From contig CAVZRL010000010.1 in assembly GCA_963777775.1 (NCBI GenBank), forward strand, positions 6,925 to 70,924: DNA of 64,000 bases, written 5' to 3'. The translations under genes were made by a program, and so were the position numbers. How positions within the stretch are numbered: the stretch's first letter is position 1; each line of letters starts with the position of its first letter. The stretch is from WHSW01 sp963777775. Its GTDB lineage: Bacteria; Actinomycetota; Thermoleophilia; Solirubrobacterales; 70-9. Of the stretch, positions 15,824-24,590 are shown piece by piece. The notes below the pieces were generated by a model, which did not search any database, had not been told where the DNA came from, and was given only the letters and a program-made list of their open reading frames with translations.

Positions 15824-18800
15824 TCAGCCCGAGGGGCAGACCGAGAGGTAGTCCTGCTCGGGGACGACCTCGTCCCACTGCTCGAGCGTCAGCTCCCCGC
15901 CGATGGTGCAGGCGTGTTGTGCCCAGATCTCGGGATCGAGCTCCCAGCGGATCGCGCGCCCGGTGGCGGAGAGCGCGAAGAGGCGAGCGCCGTCGGGAGT
16001 GAAGCGTGCGGCGGCCCCGCCGTCCGGGAGGCCCGGAAGCGGTGAGCCGATCGGCTGCTGCGACTCGACGTCCCAAAGCGAGACCGTGCCGTCGTCATGC
16101 GAGGTGGCCAGGGTGCGGCCGTCCGGGGAGAAGGCCAGCCCCAGGGTCGCCAGCTCCTGTTCCCCGCCGCCGCGGAACAGGGGCTGCCCCACCGAATGCC
16201 AGCCGTCGGTCGCCCAGACGAGAGCACTGCCGTTTTCGAACAGGCCGCCGGCGAGCAGGCGGCCGTCGGGCGAGAAGGCGACCGAGCGGACCGTGGCGTT
16301 GGAGCGCAGCCGCGCGAGCCGCTCGCCGCTGCGGGGGTCGCGAACCTCGACGCCGGTCGGAGTCTCGTCCCGAAACCGGTAGCCGAGCGGGATCGCGAGC
16401 TGGGAGCCGTCGGGGCTGAAGGCCAACCCCCTCACCCCGCGCCCCGCAGTCAGCGGTCGACCGACCAGCTTGCCTCCCTCGAGGTCCCAGGTCCGGACGG
16501 TTCCCCCGACGGCGGCCGCGGCGAGCAAGCCCCCCTGACCGAAGGCGAGTGCATGGACGTTACGGGGGTTGGGCCGCCCGGCGCCGACCGGGGCACGCAG
16601 GGGCGGGCCGGCGCGCTTCCCGGACCCAGCGTCCCAGAGGCCGACCCCGCCGCCCGCCCCGGCGACCGCCAGCCGGCTCCCGTCGGGCGAGTACTCGACC
16701 GCGAGCGCCGACCTGTCCGCGAAGGTCTCGAAGCTGCCCGTCCTGCGCAGCGTCTCGGCATCGATCAGGTCCACCCGGCCGTCGATCCTCGCGACCGCGA
16801 GCGTCCGCCCGTCGGGGCTGACCGCGGACGGCGGGGAGCTGTTGCGCGGCGCGCCAGGGGTGCTGGTGCGGAACGGCCGTCCGAGCCGGCGGTCGCCGGA
16901 CGGGTCCCAGATGAAGATGTTCGAGTCGTTGCCGGCTGTAAAGAGGGTGCGGCCGTTCGGGCTGAACGCCTGCATCCACACCGGGCCGCGGTGACCCTCC
17001 AGCCTCTCGATCGCGCGTCCCTCCTGCACGTCCCAGACGACCACCTCCCCGCTGCCGGTCCCGCTCGAGAGCGTGCGTCCGTCTGAACTAAACGCCCCGT
17101 ATACGAGACCCGCACGGTGGCGTCCCCTCAACCGCTCCACCCGCCCGGAGGCGAGGTCGAGCAGGCGAACGCCTCCGTCATCGGAGGGGTTCGCGCCGCC
17201 GAGCGCGAGCGTGGCGCCGTCGGGGCTGATGGCCAACGCGCCACCGGCCACCGGGTAGCGGCGGACGACGCGAAGCGTCTGCGCGTCGATCGCGTAGGTT
17301 GCCCTCGTCGTCGAGACGAGCAGACGCCCGTCCGGGGCCATCTGCAGGTGGCTCAGCCCGACCCCAGCTACAGGTACCGGCCTCCCCAACGGCAGGCCGC
17401 TGGCGATATCGAACCGACGCAGCACCAAGGGGTCGCCGGCCTCGCTCCAGTAGCCCACGATCACGCTGCGCCCGTCCGGGGCGTAGGTCGCCGCGGGGAT
17501 GTAGAGCGACCCGGGTTCGGTGGGATGGCGGCCGAGCGGGATCGACCTGCGCAAGCTCTGAGTGGCCGCGTCGATTACATGTAGGTACGCCCTCTCTCCG
17601 CTGGGGCCCTTCGTGAGGACCGCGAGCGAGCCGTCCCGGGGATGGAAGCCAAGCCATGTGATGAGGCTCTCCGCCTCATACGTCGCCGATCCGCTCTCGC
17701 GTCTCGGTGTCGAAGAGGATCACGGTGCCGTTGTTGTCGCCGACCGCCAGCGTGCTTCCGTCGGGACTGAGCGCAAGCGCGAAGAGGTTGCTGCCCTCGC
17801 CGTGCAGGACGCCGAGCGCCGCGGGGCTGCGCAGGAGCGCCGAGAGGAGACTGGAGCGGGTCGCGACCGAGTCGTCGAGGGCGACGCCGGTGTTGGCGAG
17901 GCGGATCGCCTGGTCGAGGCGATCCTCGGTGACGGCCTGGGCCGCGAGCCGCTGAGCGTCGGCGACGGTGGCCGCGTCGCGGGCGCCCTGGCGCTCGGAG
18001 ATCGCGATCACCCCGGCGACGACCGCGGCGGCGAGCAGCACGCCGACCCCGGCGAGCAGGGTCCTGAGCCGGCGGTTGGCGCGCCGCTGGCGCTGGGCCT
18101 CGCGCTCGCTCGCAGCCCGGCTCTCGTCGAGAAAGGCGCGCTCGAGCTCGTTCAGCTCGGGGTCGTGCTCTGAGGCCCAGTCGAGCGCCGCGGCGAGCCG
18201 GGCGCCGCGGTAGAGCTCGGCGGAGTCGCGCTCGGCGTCGCGCCAGTCGCGGGCGGTCCCGATCAGGTGGTGGTGAAGGCGGCGGCCCTCGGCGTCGGCC
18301 TCGAGCCAGCCGCGAAGCCGCGGCCACTCGCGAAGCAGCGCCTCGTGGGCGACCTCGACGGCGCCCTCGTCGACCGTGAGCAGGCGGGCCTCGGTGAGCA
18401 CCGCGAGCGCCCGGGCGGCGTCGGGGTCGCGCTCGAGCTCGAGCTCGTCGAGCGCCACGCGGCGGCGGACGAACGCCTCCGCCGCCTCATCATCGCCGGC
18501 GAGCCGCAGCAGCAGCGGGCGCGCCCGGCGGCGCTCGGCCGCGCTTAGGCGCCGGTAGGCGTCCTCGGCCAGGCGCCCGACCGCCCCCTCGACGCCGCCG
18601 GTGCGCTCGTAGGCTCGGTAGGTAAGGGTGCGCCCGTCGCGGCGCTGCCAGAGCTCGACCAGCGCCGCGGAGAGCAGCGGCAGGCCGCCGGGCTCTGAGG
18701 CGACGTCGCCGACCAGCGCCGCGACCAGCCGCGGCTCGACCCGCAGTCCCGCCTTGCGCGCCGGCAGCTCGACCGCCCGCCGCAGCTCGTCGCGGCGCAG

Positions 18801-20903
18801 CGGCCCGACCAGGATCTGGTTGGCGCTGATCAGGGTCGAGAGCTCCGCGTGCTCGGCGCAGCGCCCGTAGAAGTCGGCGCGGATCGCCAGCACGACGACC
18901 AGGCGCTCGTCGGGGTCGGCGGCGCCCTCGACCAGCGCCTCGAGGAACGCTGCCCGCTCGTCGGGGTCGCGGCAGGCGACGAAGGTCTCCTCGAACTGGT
19001 CGATCAAGAGGACCAGGCGCTCGCCGGGCGGCAGCCGGTCGAGCGCGTCGGCGATCCACGGCGCGGCTTCCTCGCTCCCGGCCTCGGGCACCGCGCGGGC
19101 GAGGGTGCGGGAGAGCTCGGCGAGCGGGCGCTCGCCCGGGCGCATCACCGCCCGGCGCCATTGCTCCGAGCCCGGGACGACCCCGTCGGCGAGCGCCGGC
19201 AGAAGCCCCGCGCGCACCGCCGAGGACTTGCCGCTCCCTGATGGGCCGACCACCGCCAGCAGGGTCGAGCCGACCAGCCGGGCGACGAGCTCGGCCGTGA
19301 GGCGCTCGCGGCCGAAGAAGTACTCGGCGTGGGCGGCGTCGAAGGGCGCCAGGCCGCGGAAGGGGCAGACCTCGGGCGCCGACGGATCCGCGGGCGACTC
19401 GGGCTCGTAGCTGCGGATGCGTTCCGCGGCGGCCTGCAGGTCGACGACGTTGCCCGCGAGATTGGCCTCCGCCGCCCGCAGCCCGGTGCGCTCGTCGGCC
19501 GCCTGGTCTGCCGAACCGACGAGACGGTCCGCCACCGCGGCCCGCGCCCACCCGCCGGCCGCGCGGTGGATCCGAAGCGGCACCCCGTCGCTTTCGGCGA
19601 GCAGCGTCCGCAGCGGCATCGCGGCGCCCTCGGCGGGGGCGTAGAGCGCCGCGATCTCGGCGACCGCGTCCTCGCCCAGCCGATCGAGCCGCAGGCGCTG
19701 GGCGGCGCCTGACTCGAGCAGGGCGGCGAAGGCGGGTGGGCCCTGCTCGTCGTGGTGAAGGATGCAGATCATGAGCGCCTGGCCCTCGGGCTCGCGGGCG
19801 AGGGCGGCGGCGGCCTCGAGCACCGCCGGCGGCGCATCGTCGGCGTAGTCGAGCACCAGCAGCGCCGGTCGGTGGCCCTTCCCGGACTCGGCGACGCTCG
19901 CCAGGGCGGCCTCGGCGACCTCGCCGCCGCCGGCGTAGAGCACCGCCGCCCCGGCGCCCTGGGCCTCGTGTGCGAGCTCGGCGACGAGCCGCGTCTTGCC
20001 GATCCCTGCGGGCCCCCAGACCAGCGCGCAGACCGCCCGCCCGCCGCTCGCCTGCTCCCAGCGCCGGCGCAGCCAGCCCAGCTCGCGCTCGCGCCCGGCG
20101 AGCAGCGGCGAGCCGCCCTCGAGCTCGCGCGGCAGTTCTGCGACCGGCGCCGGCGCGTCGAGGGCCGGGTCCTGGGCGAGGATCTGCTCCTGCAGGCGGC
20201 GCAGCTCGGGCCCGGGCTCGACCCCGATCTGCTCGGCGAGCGTCCGGTGGGCCTGGCGGTAGGCCTCAAGCGCCTCCGATTGGCGCCCGGCGCGATAGAG
20301 GGCGAGCATCCGCTGCGCGTGAAGGCGCTCGCGCAGCGGCTCCTCCGCGATCAGCGCCTCGAGTCGGGCGATCACCTCGTCGTGGCGCCCGGCGGCGAGC
20401 TCGGCGTCAATTGCGAGCTCCAGCGCCCGCATGTGAAGTTCCTCGAGCCGCCGGATCTCGGCCGGCGCGAATGGCTCTGAGGCGACGTCGGCGAGCGGGG
20501 CGCCGCGCCAGAGCTCGAGCGCAGCGCTGGCCGCGCCGTTCGCCCCGGCGCTCGCCGGCTCACGCGCTGCCTCCTCGACCAGGTTCTCGAATTGCAGCGC
20601 GTCTACAGCGTCCTGCGGGACTTGGAGCTCATAGCCGCCTCCGTGGGTGACGATGCGCGCGCCGCAGTCGTCGGAGGCCAACGCCTTGCGCAGCTGCGAG
20701 ACGTAGAACTGGACGTTCTTGGCCGCGCTCGCCGGCGGGCGATCGGCCCACAGGCCGTCGATCAGCTCGTCGGCGCTCACCGTGCGGTTGGCGCGCAGGG
20801 CGAGCATCGCGAGCACTCCCCGCTGCTTGCTTCTTCTGAGTGGTAGCGACCGGCCGTCGACTAGCGCGTCGACCTGGCCGAGGACGCGGATCTCTACAGC
20901 CAA
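15824..20903 (-). pseudogene. BTAD-nSTAND-WD40 transcriptional regulator with one frameshift (copy 2)
   Basis: From TTG 20903 (MAVEIRVLG) the frame is open through the winged helix, BTAD, first P-loop GPAGIGKT, nSTAND block CPFRGLAPFD with GPSGSGKS, and the membrane segment LLAGVGVLLAAAVVAGVIAI. It ends at 17676 after ETRERIGDV. Compared with copy 3, one extra base near 17676 (GACGTATGAG against AAGTACCAG) shifts the frame. The WD40 part resumes and runs intact from about 17660 to 15824, ending EQDYLSVCPSG. A single lesion may be an assembly error or a recent inactivation; the 5' part alone would be a regulator without propellers. Between residues 1 and 1070 it is closely similar to copy 3. 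Confidence 0.85.
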
Positions 20904-20966
20904 TTTGTGCCTATCTGAGACGACGCTACACCCGTCCCGTTGGGCGATCAACCCTCGCGGCTGTTG
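20904..20966 (-). promoter_or_regulatory. conserved upstream region of regulator 2
   Basis: On the minus strand the blocks GCGAGGGTTGATCGCCC, CGGGACGGGTGTA, CGTCGTCTC and GATAGGCACAAATTG are almost identical to those before regulator 3 at 55925. GATAGG just before the start is a possible -10. The heptamer here is GTGTAGC, one base off the GTGTACC found at regulator 3. The rest of 20967-21213 shows nothing I can assign. Confidence 0.55.
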
Positions 20967-21213
20967 GCGGGTGTCGGCGACGGAATCGTCCGTACGCCGC
21001 CTGTCGACCATCCGGGTTGGAAGCGAGCGGGAGCGCTCCTTGCGGCAGGCGGCTACCGAAAAGCGTCGTCACACCAGGCGCAGAGCCCGCCCTCCAGCGG
21101 CGCGTTGGCCCGCCCGTTCGCCCATTCTGGGCCTGGGACGACGAAACCCGCTTGCCTAGGCGGGCTGCGAGGCACCGCTAACGGGGATTCGAACCCCGGT
21201 TCCGGGTCCGGTC

Positions 21214-21344
21214 CTAGCTCGGCCAGAGCGCCTGAGAGTAAATCCGCTCGCCGTCCTTCTCGCGAAACAGCTCCTCCAGCCACTCGGTCTGAAAGCGCCG
21301 CAGGTCCAATCCGCTGTATTCGCGATGAACTCGACCGGCTTCAC
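21214..21344 (-). pseudogene. N-terminal fragment of a phage terminase large subunit
   Basis: GTG 21344 overlaps the stop of the small-subunit-like gene (GTGA) and begins VKPVEFI. After a one-base deletion the next frame reads EYSGLDLRRFQTEWLEELFR, then EKDGERIYSQALW, and stops at 21214. This resembles the start of large-terminase proteins just before their Walker A motif, which is missing. It is a truncated and frameshifted prophage remnant. Confidence 0.55.
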
Positions 21345-21520
21345 TTGGTGAGGATGCGATCCAGCTCGTTGTCGAGCTCCTCGCGTTCCTTTCGCTCGGC
21401 CGCTCGCAGCGCCCGCTCGAGCGCGATCATCGCGCCGGTGTAACCCTGGCGCGCTTTCTCGGTCAGCATTTCGAGCACTTCGTCGCGGGTCGCGATCTCG
21501 GGCTTGGCTTGTTCTTCCAA
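21341..21520 (-). CDS. small protein, probably phage terminase small-subunit-like
   Basis: The 59-residue protein from TTG 21520 (MEEQAKPEIATRDEVLEML...) has the same core as the gene at 7890 (TGAMIALERALRAAERKER, DELDRILTK-type end). It is predicted to be all-helical. A GAGGGGGAATC ribosome-binding site precedes the TTG. The stop overlaps a terminase-like frame, which is the basis for the call. The conserved A7 run upstream is shared with 7.9 kb, so the two places are copies of one prophage-type segment. Confidence 0.55.
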   Translation of the reverse strand: MEEQAKPEIATRDEVLEMLTEKARQGYTGAMIALERALRAAERKEREELDNELDRILTK

Positions 21521-21629
21521 GATTCCCCCTCGTTTTTTTCGCAGCTTGCCACCCGGCGGTCGCTAGTTCGCGGGCTTTCGGTCACCGGACCCTCCCTCCC
21601 GCAGCCTTCTAAGCCGTTCTGCGGCCATC

Positions 21630-21785
21630 TCAAGCCCGTCGCGCGGCTTCATGCGTGAAGGTCTGGCGGCCGATTTGGCGCTCGGTCTCCGCGCGAGCCC
21701 GGATCTGCTCGGCCAGCGGGACCGGAACCCAGGAGGCGACGATGGTCCGCTTCGCCTCTTGCCGTTCTGTTTGTGTTGACGCCAC
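21630..21785 (-). CDS. small ribbon-helix-helix-like protein of an integrated element
   Basis: The 51-residue protein from GTG 21785 is preceded by the strong ribosome-binding site GGAGGGAGACCGAGGTA. The sequence ends ...VASWVPVPLAEQIRARAETE plus a short basic tail. The strand-then-helix pattern after WVPVPLAEQIRARA is what RHH (Arc/CopG-like) control proteins of integrative elements show, but the protein is short and may be truncated. It lies between the terminase-like remnant and tRNA-Cys. Bases 21521-21629 contain only a possible 17-codon frame overlapping its stop. Confidence 0.5.
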   Translation of the reverse strand: MASTQTERQEAKRTIVASWVPVPLAEQIRARAETERQIGRQTFTHEAARRA

Positions 21786-21914
21786 TACCTCGGTCTCCCT
21801 CCTGGTTGGAGGTCGTGCTCCCCGTCCCGAGGTTGTGGTCGAATCTCCTTCGCGGTCGGAGTTGGCCGCGAAGCCGGGATTCCTTTCAGGAATTATAAGG
21901 GCACCAGGGGGCGA

Positions 21915-21936
21915 ATTGCTACCCGATTGCTACCCG
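21915..21936. repeat. two exact tandem copies of ATTGCTACCCG
   Basis: The 11-bp word ATTGCTACCCG occurs at 21915-21925 and 21926-21936, 65 bp from tRNA-Cys. Short direct repeats beside a tRNA are typical arm-type sites of tyrosine integrases; no integrase gene remains here, so this reading is inference. The rest of 21786-22000 holds nothing else I can support. Confidence 0.45.
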
Positions 21937-22000
21937 CCCGGCGGCCCCGAGGGGGCGTGCGGAACCGCGAAACTGCTGTAAACAGGCGGGTTTCGTGGAG

Positions 22001-22071
22001 AGGCGCCTGCCGGAATCGAACCGGCGTAAACGGCTTTGCAGGCCGCTGCGTAACCACTCCGCCAAGGCGCC
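22001..22071 (-). tRNA. tRNA-Cys (GCA)
   Basis: The minus strand folds as a full cloverleaf. The acceptor GGCGCCT pairs with AGGCGCC, the D arm contains GGAGTGGTTACGC, the anticodon loop is CTGCAAA with anticodon GCA, and the T arm is GCCGG-TTCGATT-CCGGC. CCA is not encoded. It borders prophage-type remnants on its 3' side, so it was probably an integration site. Confidence 0.95.
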
Positions 22072-22106
22072 GCGCGGGGCAAGCGTAGCGGGCACTGGTG
22101 GGCCGC

Positions 22107-22119
22107 TAGGGTCGTTCGG
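22107..22119 (+). promoter_or_regulatory. leaderless-type promoter
   Basis: TAGGGT (22107-22112) lies seven bases before ATG 22120, with no ribosome-binding site between them. Confidence 0.5.
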
Positions 22120-22938
22120 ATGCCGTCGGTCGAGCTGCGCCGCACCGGGGAGATCGCCTACCGCGAGGCGCGGCCCGACGCCGCTGGGCGCGGCGCGCCG
22201 GTGCTGCTTCTGCACGGGTTTCCGGAGAGCTCGCGGATGTGGGAGCCGGCGATGCGGGCGCTCGCCGGGGCCGGACGTCGCTGTCTCGCGCCGGACCTCT
22301 ACGGGCTCGGCGACTCGGCCGTCCAGGAGGCGGCGACCTTCGAGCACAACCTCGAGGCTCTGGGCGCGTTCTGTGAGGCGCTCGAGCTCGAGCGCCTGGC
22401 GCTTGTCGTCCATGACTGGGGCGCCTTCGTCGGCCTCGCCTGGGCGTGCGAGCACCCAGACCGGATCGAGGCGCTGGCGATCAGCGCCGCCGGCTTCTTC
22501 AGCGACGGCAAGTGGCATGGGATGGCGAACGCGATCCGCGGCGAGCAGGGCGAGGAGCTGGTCGACGCGATCACCCGCGAGGGGTTCGCCGCGCTCATGC
22601 AGAGCGCCGACGACCCGTTCGACGAGCAGGAGCTCGATGCATACTGGCGTCCGTTCGAGGACGGGCGCGGGCAGCGCGCGACGCTCGACTTCTACCGCTC
22701 GATGGACTTCGAGAAGCTCGAGCCCTATCAGGGCGGGCTGGGCCGGCTCGGGGTCCCGGCCCTGCTGCTCTGGGGCGCCGAGGACGAGTTCGCTCCGCCG
22801 GCGAGCGCGCGCCGTTTCGCGCGCGAGATTCCGGACTCGACCCTGGTCACGATCGACGGCGCCGGGCATTTCGTCATCGACCAGCAGCCCGAGCGCTGTG
22901 CGAGCGAGCTCGTCGCCTTCCTCACCCCCGCCGACTAG
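22120..22938 (+). CDS. alpha/beta hydrolase, epoxide hydrolase / haloalkane dehalogenase type
   Basis: The protein has 272 residues. The oxyanion loop HGFPESS (32-38), the nucleophile elbow VVHDWGAFVG with Asp-99, the acid region LLWGAEDEFAPP (about 220-231) and the catalytic His in DGAGHFVID (about 250) form the Asp-Asp-His set of epoxide hydrolases and haloalkane dehalogenases. HGFPE followed by an Asp nucleophile favours an epoxide hydrolase-like enzyme, but the cap (FFSDGKWHGM onward) does not fix the substrate. It is cytoplasmic, with no signal peptide. Its stop overlaps that of the convergent HAD gene by four bases. Confidence 0.85.
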   Translation: MPSVELRRTGEIAYREARPDAAGRGAPVLLLHGFPESSRMWEPAMRALAGAGRRCLAPDLYGLGDSAVQEAATFEHNLEALGAFCEALELERLALVVHDWGAFVGLAWACEHPDRIEALAISAAGFFSDGKWHGMANAIRGEQGEELVDAITREGFAALMQSADDPFDEQELDAYWRPFEDGRGQRATLDFYRSMDFEKLEPYQGGLGRLGVPALLLWGAEDEFAPPASARRFAREIPDSTLVTIDGAGHFVIDQQPERCASELVAFLTPAD

Positions 22939-23735
22939 GGAATGAAGTACATCGGGTTCGGGAGCTTGAACGCGCGCCGGGCATGCCCACCGGCGAGGTC
23001 GGAATCCTGGTCACCGACGTTGAGCAGGATCGTGAATCCGAGCTCGGCCTCGATCCGTGCCCGCTCGCCGCTCTTGTACTCGATCGTGTGCAGGTCGCCG
23101 GGCGGCTTGGCGATCAGGGTGTAGTCCTGGTCGTAGCCGACCTGGCGCAGGTTCGTGTCGGCGACCCCGGCGAGGCCCTCAGGGCGACCGGTGATGAAGA
23201 ACGCCCCCACCCCACGCTCGCGGGCGAACCGGTAGAGGTCGAGCGTCGGGGCGATCGCCGGGTCGCCCCCGCTGACGGCTCCCGGTACCAGGCCCGAGGA
23301 GTCGAAGTCAGCCTCCTCGAGCCCGGCGTAGTTGGAGAGCGAGGTCTCGTCGATGTCGAGCACGAGCGCCGGCTCGACCTCGCGGCAGCGGTGCCCGGCC
23401 CGGTTGCACTCCGAATAGCGCCCCGGGCCCGGGGCCTCCCGCAGGCGTCGAAGCTGGTTGCCGAGCGATCGGCGGGCGTGACTGGCGACCCGGCCGAGAT
23501 CCGAGCCGTAGGCGCCCGAGTCGTGGTAGACGCGGATCGTCTCCGGCAGCTCGGCAGCTCCGTAGGTGCTCTCGGCCCCGAGGTCGGGAAGGCCGCCGCC
23601 GGTGAGCTTGATCGAGGTCACCTCGGTGTCGCCCCCGGTCACGTAGCGGGCGGCGAACGCGCCGCCGACCGCGAATGCGCCCAGCGCGAACCCGAGCGCA
23701 ACGAGCAGCAGGGCGCGAATCCGCGAGCCGGCCAT
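22935..23735 (-). CDS. exported HAD-family acid phosphatase (class B / IIIB-like)
   Basis: The protein has 266 residues. An N-terminal signal or anchor segment (LLLVALGFALGAFAVGGAFAA) precedes the HAD motif I LVLDIDETSLSN (Asp-127, Asp-129) and motif II FFITGRPEG. The last acidic motif lies in LNVGDQDSDL. The class B acid phosphatase family acts on phosphomonoesters outside the cytoplasm. A TAGGCT box lies seven bases before ATG 23735, a leaderless layout. The neighbouring genes give no pathway context. Confidence 0.85.
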   Translation of the reverse strand: MAGSRIRALLLVALGFALGAFAVGGAFAARYVTGGDTEVTSIKLTGGGLPDLGAESTYGAAELPETIRVYHDSGAYGSDLGRVASHARRSLGNQLRRLREAPGPGRYSECNRAGHRCREVEPALVLDIDETSLSNYAGLEEADFDSSGLVPGAVSGGDPAIAPTLDLYRFARERGVGAFFITGRPEGLAGVADTNLRQVGYDQDYTLIAKPPGDLHTIEYKSGERARIEAELGFTILLNVGDQDSDLAGGHARRAFKLPNPMYFIP

Positions 23736-23779
23736 CGAGGCAAGCCTATCCGCCGACCGTGGAGCGGGACGGCGCGGCT

Positions 23780-24508
23780 TCAGGGGGCGAGCCGCTCCAG
23801 CACCGCGCCGTCGGGGCCCACGGCGACGACGGTGGGAACCACCGCGACCCCGTACTTGCGGGCCAGGTCGGGCCGGGTTCGGACGTCAACGGTGAACAGC
23901 GGGTCATCCAGCGCCGACAGGCGCCGCTCCCACTCCCGGCATTCAGCGCACAGCGGGTGGGTGAACTCGATCACGCTCCGCCGGGCACCATCCAGCCCCG
24001 GGACGTCGGCAGGGTCGACGCGGTTGTGATGGCCCGGGGAGATGCCACGCAGCCTCGCTCCCAGCCGGTAGATCTCACAGCCGACGCAGAGCCCGGTAAC
24101 CGCCGCGAGCAGGGCCAGGAAGGCGACGAGGGAGGCGAGCGCGGTCCCGGCAGCGGGCGCGCCGAGCCACCACAGCAACGCGGCGGAGCCCAGGAACACG
24201 GTCCCGATCGCGTTCGCCAGCCGCGGCGGCCTCGCGTCCTCGAGTGGACCCTCGCCGAAGCGCGGCTGGACCAGGGTGAAGTAGGCCACGCACGGCAGGC
24301 ACCAGCGTCGTCCGAGGCTGAGCCCGATCAAGAGCTGAGCGGCCATCAGCGCCCACAGCAGTGGCCAGCCGAGAACCGCGCCGAGCAGCGCGACGATCCC
24401 CGTCGTCGCCTGGCCGAACCGCGCCGCGCGCTGGTCGATCACGTCGGTGTCGTGCCAGGGGTCGGCGCTGCGCACCGCTCCGGGCGTCCTGGCGTTCGCG
24501 CTGGTCAC
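23780..24508 (-). CDS. DUF4395 membrane protein fused to a thioredoxin-like domain
   Basis: The 242-residue protein from GTG 24508 has an N-terminal DUF4395 region with hydrophobic helices (GIVALLGAVLGWPLLWALM, ANAIGTVFLGSAALLWWLG, ALASLVAFLALLAAVTGLC) and Cys-rich loops (RRWCLPCVAYF, GLCVGCEIYRLG). A C-terminal thioredoxin-like part has HPLCAECREW (CxxC) and the cis-Pro region VAVVPTVVAVG. The family is thought to handle membrane thiol redox; substrate unknown. The gene stands 82 nt after the BBE-type oxidoreductase, but the terminator at 24543 separates them. Confidence 0.8.
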   Translation of the reverse strand: MTSANARTPGAVRSADPWHDTDVIDQRAARFGQATTGIVALLGAVLGWPLLWALMAAQLLIGLSLGRRWCLPCVAYFTLVQPRFGEGPLEDARPPRLANAIGTVFLGSAALLWWLGAPAAGTALASLVAFLALLAAVTGLCVGCEIYRLGARLRGISPGHHNRVDPADVPGLDGARRSVIEFTHPLCAECREWERRLSALDDPLFTVDVRTRPDLARKYGVAVVPTVVAVGPDGAVLERLAP

Positions 24509-24542
24509 ACCCTTGATGGTGACAAACGAGCGCCCGCCGGCC

Positions 24543-24571
24543 GCGCCAACCGCAGGCTGAGCGGTTGGCGC
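24543..24571 (-). terminator. perfect 11-bp hairpin terminator
   Basis: GCGCCAACCGC (24543-24553) and GCGGTTGGCGC (24561-24571) enclose a 7-nt loop, 19 nt beyond the stop of the oxidoreductase gene at 24591. Confidence 0.7.
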
Positions 24572-24590
24572 CCGTCGGACGGGAGGCGGC

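Noticed and set aside
14298..16076. Very long open frame upstream of the two-domain gene at 13362
   Set aside because: It runs through leader L5, a regulator tail remnant and the antisense of the TolB-like gene; high GC gives long spurious frames. The family start MRAQTS with ribosome-binding site fixes the gene at 14297.
17650..17700. Programmed frameshift in regulator 2
   Set aside because: No slippery heptamer or following structure is evident, and the intact paralogue has no shift there; mutation or assembly error is simpler.
21178..21235. tRNA-like sequence (GGGGTTCGAATCCCC loop)
   Set aside because: A T-arm-like hairpin is present on the minus strand but no consistent acceptor, anticodon stem or variable loop can be folded with it. 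At most a scrap of a tRNA-derived attachment site.
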